From assembly GCA_003564775.1 (NCBI GenBank), contig PXEI01000313.1, positions 1-24,273 of the forward strand: a stretch of DNA of 24,273 nt, given 5' to 3'. Source of the stretch: Spirochaetaceae bacterium. GTDB lineage: Bacteria; Spirochaetota; Spirochaetia; DSM-27196; SLAA01. Position numbers and translations under genes: made by a program. Positions 6,597-13,487 of this stretch are shown piece by piece. The notes under the pieces are model-generated. The model was not told the origin of the DNA. It ran no database searches and saw only the letters and a list, made by a program, of their open reading frames with translations. Every line of letters begins with the position of its first letter. Position 1 is the first letter of the stretch.

Positions 6597-6767
6597 TTAG
6601 CCAACGTCAATTGCGTCGGTGGGACATACATCAAGGCATGCGCCACAGCTGGTGCAGGTCATGGGATCAATAACTCGTACACCGTTAGCCTCGGAAATGG
6701 CGTCTACCGGACATTCCGGATCACATGCGCCACAGTTGATGCAAGCATCGTTAACAGAATAAGCCAT
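6597..6767 (-). CDS. 2[4Fe-4S] ferredoxin, clostridial type
   Basis: A 56-residue low-potential electron carrier. The two CxxCxxCxxxCP motifs are intact: Cys9, 12, 15, 19 and Cys38, 41, 44, 48. The size, the pseudo-twofold layout and the DAI following each motif are those of clostridial ferredoxins that serve pyruvate:ferredoxin oxidoreductase and hydrogenases, fitting an anaerobe. The frame stays open upstream, but ATG at 6765-6767 follows AAGGAGA and begins the family sequence MAYSVNDACINCG. It is a single-gene unit, with its own promoter and U-tract terminator. Confidence 0.96.
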   Translation of the reverse strand: MAYSVNDACINCGACDPECPVDAISEANGVRVIDPMTCTSCGACLDVCPTDAIDVG

Positions 6768-6799
6768 ATATGGTCTCCTTATTGTTAATATTCCCCGGT

Positions 6800-6828
6800 A
6801 ATATGACATACATTTACCAATCCGGCAA
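6800..6828 (-). promoter_or_regulatory. Promoter for the ferredoxin gene
   Basis: Minus-strand TTGCCG (4/6), a 17-base spacer and CATATT (4/6), with an A/T-rich stretch (about 6830-6870) just upstream that could act as an UP element. The predicted leader is about 26 bases. Confidence 0.45.
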
Positions 6829-6900
6829 GGCAATTTTTCTCTTTTTATGAAACTTTTCACAATATTTAGCTAGTCAGGTGCTTTTAAGACACGAAATATC

Positions 6901-7365
6901 TTAAGACGTTCCCAGACCACTCTCGTTATCCAAAGCCTCAGCTGATGAATCCTGGCCTCCGGCGTCGCGAACGGGTGGCCCGTCGCAGAGCACCATCGGA
7001 ACACCAGCACCGCCAAGTGCCTGCGGCTTACGAACACCGATACAGATACGGCGTGCCTGGGGTGCGGCCAGTGAAACAAGGCTGAAGAGATCTGCTGTGA
7101 GCTCCTCGAGCAGGTCAAAGACGCGTCCGTCAGCCTCGACATACTTCCGGACCGCGGCCGCAAGTTCGCCGTAGTCAACGGTATGATCCAGCGAGCTGCG
7201 GTGTCTACCCGCCACCGATGCGGGCGAGGACGAGAACACAGAGGCAGGGTCAAGCTCTATCTCTACATCAAGTTCAATCGGTTGTGGATGAGCGGTCTCA
7301 CCAGGGTTCACCCCGATGAAAACCGAGAGGGGCATGGAGTTGATGAGTACTTTAAGAGTCTTCAT
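6901..7365 (-). CDS. folB: Dihydroneopterin aldolase
   Basis: A 154-residue folate-pathway enzyme that converts dihydroneopterin to hydroxymethyl-dihydropterin and glycolaldehyde. The family pattern is visible: a first strand (KVLINSMPLSVFIGV), NPGETAHPQPIELDVEIELD with the active-site Glu, DHTVDYGELAAAV with the conserved Tyr, LLEELTADLF, and ICIGVRKPQAL with the catalytic Lys. About 40 further C-terminal residues are rich in Gly, Asp and Ser and lie outside the usual 120-residue fold. I chose ATG 7363-7365 because it gives the full first strand; it lies 14 bases inside proB, suggesting coupling. The ATG at 7333-7335 would cut that strand. It is the last gene of the DAHP synthase / proA / proB operon. 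Confidence 0.82.
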   Translation of the reverse strand: MKTLKVLINSMPLSVFIGVNPGETAHPQPIELDVEIELDPASVFSSSPASVAGRHRSSLDHTVDYGELAAAVRKYVEADGRVFDLLEELTADLFSLVSLAAPQARRICIGVRKPQALGGAGVPMVLCDGPPVRDAGGQDSSAEALDNESGLGTS

Positions 7366-8461
7366 CAAAAAACACCATGTCTTCAGGGCGGGCAATAAAG
7401 TCTTTCCGGCCGCCACCAAGCAGCTTCTCTATTTCGCGGCTGTGTTTGCCCGCGAGTGCTGCAAGTTCATGACTGTTCATGGAGGTGACGATCTTGCCAC
7501 AATTATTGAGGTTCACCACGGCTCCAGCAGGGAACACGCCCTCAACACGCACAATTCCGGTCGGCAGCAGACTGTTCTTATTGCGTATCGCGGCCAATGC
7601 TCCTTCATCTATCGTAACCCGTCCCTGAGGCTCACTGTTCAGGATCCACCGGACACGATTCCCAAGACGCCGCTTGGCAAGAAACACGGTGCCAATTTCC
7701 TCACCAGCAAGGAGGCGAGACAGAACATGGGGCTCACGGCCGTGCGCAAGTAGCATGGGACAGCCTGCGTTCTCCGCAACCAGCGCTGCCGCCAGTTTGC
7801 TCTGCATACCTCCACGGCCAAAGCGAGTCCCGGGAGAACCGGCCGCGGCCAGCACCTCGTCGGTAATCTGCGGAACGGTTCGAATTGGATGTGCTCCGCT
7901 GGTTGTGCGAGGATCACTGTCGTAAAGTGCATCAATGTCGCTGAGAAGGATAAGCACCTCGGCATCTACCTTGCTTGCGACCAGCGCCGAGAGGCGATCA
8001 TTGTCACCGAATGTCGTCCCAATCTCTGCAGTGGAGACACAGTCGTTCTCATTCACCACTGGAACAACACCCAGGGATAACAGTGTCTCGATTGCGTTCC
8101 TGAGGTTCAGATAGCTCGTGCGATTGTCAAGGACTTCACGGGTGAGCAACACCTGAGCAACGCTGGTGTTATGTCGCGAGAAGGCCTCCTTGTAGGTGTT
8201 CATGAGGATAGGTTGTCCCACCGCTGCGCAGGCCTGCCTGAGCTTCACCGTATCGATACGGCCACCGATTCCAAGCTCGGCGGCGCCCATCCCGATTGCG
8301 CCGGACGTCACGACCACCACTTGTTTGCCAGCATTGACCAACGAACACACCTGCTCAGCAAGGTCTCTGATATATGTCGTGTCTATACCACCGTTTGCAG
8401 AGCGCAGAACGTTGGTGCCGATCTTGACCACAACTCGCTGGACCGAGGAAAAGTCTCGCAT
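7352..8461 (-). CDS. proB: Glutamate 5-kinase with C-terminal PUA domain
   Basis: A 369-residue first enzyme of proline synthesis, phosphorylating glutamate to glutamyl-5-phosphate. The amino-acid-kinase domain (about 8-260) shows VVKIGTN (11-17), VVTSGAIGMG (50-59), NENDCVST (138-145 region), FGDNDRLSA (151-159) and GRGGMQSK (215-222). A PUA domain follows (about 280-365), as in the long ProB form. The start ATG 8459-8461 fits the family; the frame runs further upstream inside proA but encodes nothing recognisable. Only five bases separate it from the proA stop, and no good Shine-Dalgarno is present, so it probably depends on coupling. The order proA then proB is the reverse of the common proBA. 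Confidence 0.95.
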   Translation of the reverse strand: MRDFSSVQRVVVKIGTNVLRSANGGIDTTYIRDLAEQVCSLVNAGKQVVVVTSGAIGMGAAELGIGGRIDTVKLRQACAAVGQPILMNTYKEAFSRHNTSVAQVLLTREVLDNRTSYLNLRNAIETLLSLGVVPVVNENDCVSTAEIGTTFGDNDRLSALVASKVDAEVLILLSDIDALYDSDPRTTSGAHPIRTVPQITDEVLAAAGSPGTRFGRGGMQSKLAAALVAENAGCPMLLAHGREPHVLSRLLAGEEIGTVFLAKRRLGNRVRWILNSEPQGRVTIDEGALAAIRNKNSLLPTGIVRVEGVFPAGAVVNLNNCGKIVTSMNSHELAALAGKHSREIEKLLGGGRKDFIARPEDMVFFDEDS

Positions 8462-8466
8462 AAGGC

Positions 8467-9780
8467 TTAGGTAGAGTCGGCTTCTGGAAGAGCCAATGTG
8501 CGATGAGTAAAGCTGCGTGCATTCGGGCCGCTGTACTCGGCCACAACGTGCCCAGCCCCACGCACCCGCCACTTATAGGTACACAGCCCCTCCAGCCCGA
8601 CCGGGCCGCGAGCATGCACCTTGACGGTGCTGATGCCGACCTCGGCGCCGAGACCGTAGCGGAAGCCGTCCGCGAAGCGGGTGGAACAGTTCCACATTAC
8701 GCTTGCCGAGTCCACAAGATCCATGAAGAGCTCGGCGGTCTCGGCGTGGGTTGTCACAATTGCGTCGGTGTGGCCGGAGCCATACTGGTTAATGTGGGAA
8801 ACGGCGGCATCCAGGTCGTCTACTACCCGCACCGCGAGGATGTAGTCCAGGTACTCGGTTTCCCAGTCCAGCTCAGTTGCGTGTTCAATATCCGGGAGAT
8901 ACTTCTGCGTCACCTTGCAACCACGGAGTCGTACGCCCTGCTCAGAGAGTGTTACCGCCAGCTCGGGAAGAAACCGGTCTGCAATATCTCTATGAACCAA
9001 CAAGGTCTCGGCAGCGTTGCATACCGCCACATACTGCGTCTTGGAGTCACTCACTACCCTGAGGGCCATATCGATATCGGCGGCAGCATCTACAAAAACA
9101 TGACATATTCCGTCGGCATGCCCAAGCACTGGGATCCGCGTATTGTCCATGATGTGCTTCACAAACTCGTTGGAACCGCGGGGAATAATGAGGTCGATGT
9201 CGTCATCGAGCGCCAACATAGCTCCCACATCCTCACGTGTCTGCAGCAGGCCTATCCACCCCGAAGGCATGCCCGCCGCCTCGGCGCCGCGGGCTATAGC
9301 AGCCGCCAGCGCCTTGTTTGTCTCGCGGGCCTCACTTCCACCCTTCAGCAGCACCCCATTGCCGCTCTTAAGGCAGAGACTGGCAATCTGCACGAGTGCA
9401 TCCGGGCGCGACTCAAAGATCATTCCAATCACACCAATGGGACACCCGACCTTTTTCAGTAACAGCCCTTCATCAAGCTCACGGAGTTCCTGCACCCGGC
9501 CGACCGGGTCTGGCAGCGAAACAACACTGTGTATACCCCGCACTGCCTCGGCAAGCTTGGCCTCGTCAAAGCGTAATCGCTTCAGCAATGGCTCGGCCAG
9601 GCCCGCGGTCTCGGCAGCCGCTATATCGTGGCGGTTGGCTGCCAGTATCTGCTTTTTTTCAGCCTCTAAACTCGCAGCCACCGCCTCCAGGGCTGCGTTC
9701 TTCCGCGTGGTGGGCTCTGCCGCAAGCAGCCGTGATGCGTCACGAGCGGCGGCCGCAACGGCTCGGATATCTTCACCCAT
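8467..9780 (-). CDS. proA: Glutamate-5-semialdehyde dehydrogenase (gamma-glutamyl phosphate reductase)
   Basis: A 437-residue NADPH-dependent reductase making glutamate-5-semialdehyde from glutamyl phosphate, the second step of proline synthesis. Family landmarks are GMIFESRPDALVQIASLCLKSGN in outline (119-141), KGGSEA (146-151), and the catalytic cysteine Cys254 in YVAVCNAAETLLVH, followed by the C-terminal GLGAEVGISTVKVHARGPVGLEGL segment (positions about 385-408). ATG 9778-9780 follows AAAGGGGGG and gives the usual length; a longer open frame overlaps DAHP synthase. It overlaps the DAHP synthase stop by 8 bases and is followed at once by proB, whose product it reduces. Confidence 0.96.
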   Translation of the reverse strand: MGEDIRAVAAAARDASRLLAAEPTTRKNAALEAVAASLEAEKKQILAANRHDIAAAETAGLAEPLLKRLRFDEAKLAEAVRGIHSVVSLPDPVGRVQELRELDEGLLLKKVGCPIGVIGMIFESRPDALVQIASLCLKSGNGVLLKGGSEARETNKALAAAIARGAEAAGMPSGWIGLLQTREDVGAMLALDDDIDLIIPRGSNEFVKHIMDNTRIPVLGHADGICHVFVDAAADIDMALRVVSDSKTQYVAVCNAAETLLVHRDIADRFLPELAVTLSEQGVRLRGCKVTQKYLPDIEHATELDWETEYLDYILAVRVVDDLDAAVSHINQYGSGHTDAIVTTHAETAELFMDLVDSASVMWNCSTRFADGFRYGLGAEVGISTVKVHARGPVGLEGLCTYKWRVRGAGHVVAEYSGPNARSFTHRTLALPEADST

Positions 9781-10837
9781 GATGCCCCCCTTTTGCCTGA
9801 GCAAGTACTGAATGAACCTCGCGGAGTAGAGTTTCGGTTTCTTCCCACCCGATACATCCGTCGGTAATTGACATTCCATACTCGAGCGTTTCGGGGTCTT
9901 CAAGCTTCTGCGAGCCGGGTTTGAGATTGCTCTCAAGCATAAAGCCAATGATCTCCGCGCTGCCTCCGGCTCGCTGCTGGACTACATCCTGCAAAACCTC
10001 ACCCTGACGCCGGTAATCCTTGCCGCTGTTCGCATGGCTGCAATCTACCATCACGACCGGTGGAAGCTTTGCGGCTCTGAGCTCCTCACATGCGGCAGCG
10101 ATCTCGGAGACTCCATAGTTGGGCCCCTTGCGTCCGCCGCGCAAAATGACATGGCCAGCGGTGTTTCCGTTGGTGGCAAGAATGCTCGTGAGCCCTTTCT
10201 GATCAATTCCTATAAAGCTCTGTGGATGCATAGCCGCCGAGAAGGCGTTAATTGCGTTTTCTACGCTTCCGTCGGTTCCGTTTTTGAACCCAACCGGCAT
10301 GGATAGTCCGCTTGCCATGTCGCGATGTGTCTGCGACTCGGTCGTGCGGGCCCCTATAGATGCCCAAGAAACTAGATCGTCCAGAAACTGCGGTACAATT
10401 GGATCCAGCATCTCACTGCCAGCAGGTAGTCCCATGCTCGTAATCTCAATAAGAATAGAGCGGGCCATACGGAGCCCGGCCTGTATATCTTTGCGCCCGT
10501 CAAGGGTGGGGTCAATAATCAGACCCCGCCAGCCGAGCCGTGTTCGCGGCTTCTCAAAGTACACTCGCATAACAAAATAGAGCTGATCCTGGAGCTCATC
10601 ACTCAGAGCCTTGAGACGGCGGGCGTAATCAAAGGCCGCTTCAGGGTCATAGATGGAGCACGGCCCAACCAGAGCAAGCATTCGCGAGTCCTCTCCACGG
10701 AGGATGCGCTCAATAACCCGACGGCTCTCGGTGACGGTTGTAGCACTCACTTCTGGTTGCGGATACTCTTGCTTAAGCACCTCAGGCGGTACAAGCGGTG
10801 TGGCGGATACAATGCGAAGATCGCTGTTTCGTGTCAT
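9773..10837 (-). CDS. 3-deoxy-7-phosphoheptulonate synthase, class I (AroF/G/H type)
   Basis: A 354-residue enzyme condensing phosphoenolpyruvate and erythrose-4-phosphate, the entry to the shikimate pathway. It shows the class I features: LVGPCSIYDP, RVYFEKPRTRLGWRG, GSEMLDP, GARTTESQTHR, PVGFKNGTDG, ILRGGRKGPNYG and VDCSHANSGKDYRRQ. The N-terminal extension fits the feedback-regulated microbial subfamily, but which aromatic amino acid inhibits it cannot be read off. ATG 10835-10837 is preceded by AGGA. It heads an operon with proA, proB and folB. Its leader contains a strong hairpin (10855-10887), and its promoter lies at 10905-10933. Confidence 0.95.
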   Translation of the reverse strand: MTRNSDLRIVSATPLVPPEVLKQEYPQPEVSATTVTESRRVIERILRGEDSRMLALVGPCSIYDPEAAFDYARRLKALSDELQDQLYFVMRVYFEKPRTRLGWRGLIIDPTLDGRKDIQAGLRMARSILIEITSMGLPAGSEMLDPIVPQFLDDLVSWASIGARTTESQTHRDMASGLSMPVGFKNGTDGSVENAINAFSAAMHPQSFIGIDQKGLTSILATNGNTAGHVILRGGRKGPNYGVSEIAAACEELRAAKLPPVVMVDCSHANSGKDYRRQGEVLQDVVQQRAGGSAEIIGFMLESNLKPGSQKLEDPETLEYGMSITDGCIGWEETETLLREVHSVLAQAKGGHHG

Positions 10838-10854
10838 AAAGAACTGTCCTGTTT

Positions 10855-10887
10855 GTCACTGGCACCAAGGTGCCGGTAAAGAGTGAC
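10855..10887 (-). promoter_or_regulatory. Structured leader / palindrome upstream of DAHP synthase
   Basis: The perfect palindromic element GGCACC-AA-GGTGCC (10861-10874) is flanked by GTCACT (10855-10860) and AGTGAC (10882-10887), which also pair, with a 7-base bulge on one side. In the predicted 60-base leader this makes a 12-bp two-part stem ending about 17 bases before the start codon. It could be a repressor operator or an RNA element. No U-tract follows and no leader peptide with aromatic codons is seen, so classical attenuation is not supported. Confidence 0.55.
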
Positions 10888-10904
10888 CGGTTGTTGTAAA
10901 GCTC

Positions 10905-10933
10905 AGTATACGGGCTTTGCGTCGTCAATCCAA
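10905..10933 (-). promoter_or_regulatory. Promoter for the DAHP synthase-proAB-folB operon
   Basis: Minus-strand TTGGAT (3/6), a 17-base spacer and TATACT (5/6). The predicted start near 10898 is about 60 bases before the DAHP synthase ATG and 80-110 bases past the arcA stop, so the operon is separate from arcA. Confidence 0.5.
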
Positions 10934-11012
10934 GAGGTTGTCCCGAGGCAACTGTACGTCAAACGGCACCGAGCACAGGCGTTGTACCGGAACAATCCTT
11001 GTTGGACAGTGC

Positions 11013-12269
11013 TTAACTGCGCAGCAGCGGCAGGGTCATGCAGCGCGGGCCACCACCGCCACGCGCAAGCTCCGCTCCGGGAATTGTAACGGCGAGTCGG
11101 TCGTAGGATGAAACATGTTCGCGACCGGCAATAAACTCTGCCGCCGGAAGCACGGCGTAGCCAGTGCGAGACAGCTGGTCCAAGGTGGCCGGGTTGCAGT
11201 CATATGCCACAATCTTGCCGGGGGCAAAGGCGAATGCGTTGCAAGCCGACAGCCACTGTTCACGAGCCTGCCTCACCGGATTCTCACCGCCACACAGCAC
11301 TGGTTTCAGATCCAGACCCTGCTCAGAAAGCGCGGCAAGCACAGATGAGGCGTGCCTCAGAGTTTGGCTGCAAGCTCCTTTCCTCCCTGCTGGCTCCACA
11401 CGTATCGTTATTGCTGGCAATGCAGTGCTGTGAGTCATACATGGGGCATGAACGAGAGCGCTTGCTTCGTCGATCTGAGTAAACAGCATATCAAGGTGGA
11501 TCGCAAAACGCTCACGCGGCAACGGCACCGCGACAACCGTGAACGGCTCCTGGTACATCGCGCTCAGATTTACAATGAGTCTGTCTATAGCCTGTGAACT
11601 GGTTCTCTCCGAGACTCCAATCAGCAACAGGTCTTTTTTCAGAACGAGGATATCCCCACCCTCAAGGCGCATTGGTGGTGCCGTAGGCCCATGGCCAACA
11701 GCCTCAGCTACACCAGCGAATATGAGCGGCGCCTGCAGAGCCGCACGTGTGAGAAATACCTCCGGCGCTCGTACCGGGTATGCCATAGCACTTGAAACCA
11801 CACCGCCACGAACCACAGCCGCCGAGTCACGCATGAAGTAGAGGTTAGGCAAGGGAGGACGCCTGTAGCGCCGTTCGGATAGAAAGGCACTGAGTGTGTC
11901 GAGCTCAAGCGGTATACCATGAATTATAGTGTCTACCAGATCCTCGGCGGAGAGACTGCTGAGCAGATCCAGATCCGGCGCAAACTCGGAGGGATCGGTA
12001 TCAACGGTTGCGCGACACAGCGCGGAGCGCAGTTCCTCATCCTGACGCAGCCCCTCAGCGGCGAGGTCGCGCAACTCATAGACCTGACACTGAGTCTTGA
12101 GGAAGGCGGTAAACTCATGGTGGTGAGTCTGCACGACCGAAAGCGGAATAATGTCGTTATACAACAACTCGGACGCTGTATCCGGCGTCATTGACTCGAT
12201 CTCGGCGCCGGGGCTATGCACAATAACTGCCTCAAGCGGAGCTACCTCAGACTCAATCTTTAGTTGCAT
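11013..12269 (-). CDS. arcA: Arginine deiminase
   Basis: A 418-residue enzyme hydrolysing arginine to citrulline and ammonia. Family residues are all visible: PNLYFMRD (141-148; the Asp of the usual FTRD), LEGGDIL (202-208; Glu203), IHLDMLFTQID (His258, Asp260), and the nucleophile Cys410 in GGGPRCMTLPL at the C-terminus. Length matches the roughly 410-residue family. The rest of the usual pathway (ornithine carbamoyltransferase, carbamate kinase, antiporter) is not next to it. The start is ATG 12267-12269. The only Shine-Dalgarno-like GGAGG is too far upstream and partly within the promoter; a -10 box lies 7 bases before the ATG, so the mRNA is probably leaderless. Confidence 0.93.
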   Translation of the reverse strand: MQLKIESEVAPLEAVIVHSPGAEIESMTPDTASELLYNDIIPLSVVQTHHHEFTAFLKTQCQVYELRDLAAEGLRQDEELRSALCRATVDTDPSEFAPDLDLLSSLSAEDLVDTIIHGIPLELDTLSAFLSERRYRRPPLPNLYFMRDSAAVVRGGVVSSAMAYPVRAPEVFLTRAALQAPLIFAGVAEAVGHGPTAPPMRLEGGDILVLKKDLLLIGVSERTSSQAIDRLIVNLSAMYQEPFTVVAVPLPRERFAIHLDMLFTQIDEASALVHAPCMTHSTALPAITIRVEPAGRKGACSQTLRHASSVLAALSEQGLDLKPVLCGGENPVRQAREQWLSACNAFAFAPGKIVAYDCNPATLDQLSRTGYAVLPAAEFIAGREHVSSYDRLAVTIPGAELARGGGGPRCMTLPLLRS

Positions 12270-12276
12270 GCTGTGG

Positions 12277-12306
12277 AGTGTAACACCTCCCGCCCAGCAA
12301 GGCCAA
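12277..12306 (-). promoter_or_regulatory. Promoter for arcA, predicted leaderless
   Basis: Minus-strand TTGGCC (4/6), an 18-base spacer and TACACT (4/6), the last box ending 7 bases before the arcA ATG, so transcription should begin at or next to the start codon. A GTGT-A-ACAC palindrome overlaps the -10 and could be an operator. Confidence 0.45.
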
Positions 12307-12308
12307 GC

Positions 12309-12337
12309 TTCTCAGAAATGTGACACTAGGGTACGAT
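12309..12337 (+). promoter_or_regulatory. Promoter for corA, predicted leaderless
   Basis: TTCTCA (4/6), a 17-base spacer and TACGAT (4/6), the last box ending 6 bases before ATG 12344. Its -35 is only 2 bp from the -35 of the opposing arcA promoter, so two polymerases could hardly bind at once. Confidence 0.4.
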
Positions 12338-12343
12338 CACCTT

Positions 12344-13465
12344 ATGATTAAACGAAAACTCTTCACTCGCGCCCATAAGACAGGACTCGCGCCGGGAACT
12401 CCGGTGCATATCGGAGAAAAGAATGAAGAGCCCGTAGCGGTCTCGGTTATGGAGTACGATGCCGACGGCAGCTCCTTCCGCACAGAGCTCAGCCTGGACG
12501 AGCTGATTGCGCTACCACTGCCCTCGGCGGTCACCTGGATCAATGTGGATGGCGTACACGACGTCAGCACAGTGACCAGGATTTGTGAGCGGTTCGGCAT
12601 TCACTCCCTGGTGCAGGAGGACATTGTCAATACAGACCAGCGTCCCAAGGTAGATGAGTACGACGGTTACCTGTTTGTTGTGCTGAAGATGCTCCGTCGG
12701 CAAGAAATGCCGCCAACCCCTGAAGGGCCCACCGCGAACTCACAGAGACAAGCGGCCGTGGATCAACATCTTATTGAGGTTGAACAGGTGAGCCTTTTGA
12801 TTCTGGATAGGGTCGTTATCTCTTTTCAGGAGTTCGCGGGTGATGTTTTTGATCCTATACGCAGCCGCCTGCGAAACGGCAAGGGCAGTATACGTCGCCG
12901 GGGTGCCGACTACCTGGGGTACTGCCTGCTTGATGCCATTGTGGATCAGTACTACATCCTCCTGGAGCAGATTGAGACCCGTATTGAACCGATAGAAGAA
13001 GTGGTGGTTCTTGACCCGAGCCCGGAGGTAGTTGTGCAGATTCAGGCGCTCAAGCGCGACCTGTTGTACCTGCGCCGCTCACTCTGGCCGACGAGAGAAA
13101 TGGTCTACCGCCTGTCGCGCGAGGAGTCCAGCATGATAGGTGCCGATACGCGCCTGTTCTTGCGCGACCTCTATGACCATGTTATTCATGTTCTTGAGAT
13201 TCTAGAAGGCCTGCAAGAACTCGCCTCCGGCTCTATGGATATCTATCTCTCAAGCATTAGCAACCGGATGAACAGCATTATGAAGGTGTTGACGATCATC
13301 TCCACCATCTTCATTCCACTTACCTTTGTCGCCGGAATCTACGGAATGAACTTCGTCCACATGCCGGAACTTGGGTGGCCTTGGGCCTACCCAGCAACAC
13401 TGGGTGTGATGGCACTCACCGCAGCAGGGATGCTGCGTTTCTTTCGCAGCAAGCGCTGGATTTAA
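12344..13465 (+). CDS. corA: CorA-type magnesium/cobalt (divalent cation) transporter
   Basis: A 373-residue inner-membrane channel of the CorA/MIT family. The cytoplasmic domain takes up about residues 1-310, with the long helix (DAIVDQYYILLEQIETRIEPIEE) leading to the pore. Two membrane segments lie at about 312-333 (IISTIFIPLTFVAGIY) and 349-367, joined by the YGMNF selectivity loop (Gly334-Met-Asn) and MPELGW. A basic tail, RFFRSKRWI, ends the protein as in the family. A GTG at 12320 is in frame, but ATG 12344 matches the promoter better. The insert rich in Pro and Gln (PPTPEGPTANSQRQ) near residue 125-140 is unusual. It is convergent with the HAD gene, whose stop lies 22 bases away. Confidence 0.93.
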   Translation: MIKRKLFTRAHKTGLAPGTPVHIGEKNEEPVAVSVMEYDADGSSFRTELSLDELIALPLPSAVTWINVDGVHDVSTVTRICERFGIHSLVQEDIVNTDQRPKVDEYDGYLFVVLKMLRRQEMPPTPEGPTANSQRQAAVDQHLIEVEQVSLLILDRVVISFQEFAGDVFDPIRSRLRNGKGSIRRRGADYLGYCLLDAIVDQYYILLEQIETRIEPIEEVVVLDPSPEVVVQIQALKRDLLYLRRSLWPTREMVYRLSREESSMIGADTRLFLRDLYDHVIHVLEILEGLQELASGSMDIYLSSISNRMNSIMKVLTIISTIFIPLTFVAGIYGMNFVHMPELGWPWAYPATLGVMALTAAGMLRFFRSKRWI

Positions 13466-13487
13466 CCGTGCGCGTCCCAACAGATGC

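Noticed and set aside
8503..9462. Plus-strand open frame of 319 codons opposite proA
   Set aside because: It lies wholly antisense to the well-conserved proA; its translation shows no recognisable domain and reflects codon bias of the real gene.
10883..11012. Leader peptide with aromatic codons for attenuation of DAHP synthase
   Set aside because: No short frame rich in Phe, Tyr or Trp codons with a ribosome site was found, and the hairpin lacks a U-tract.
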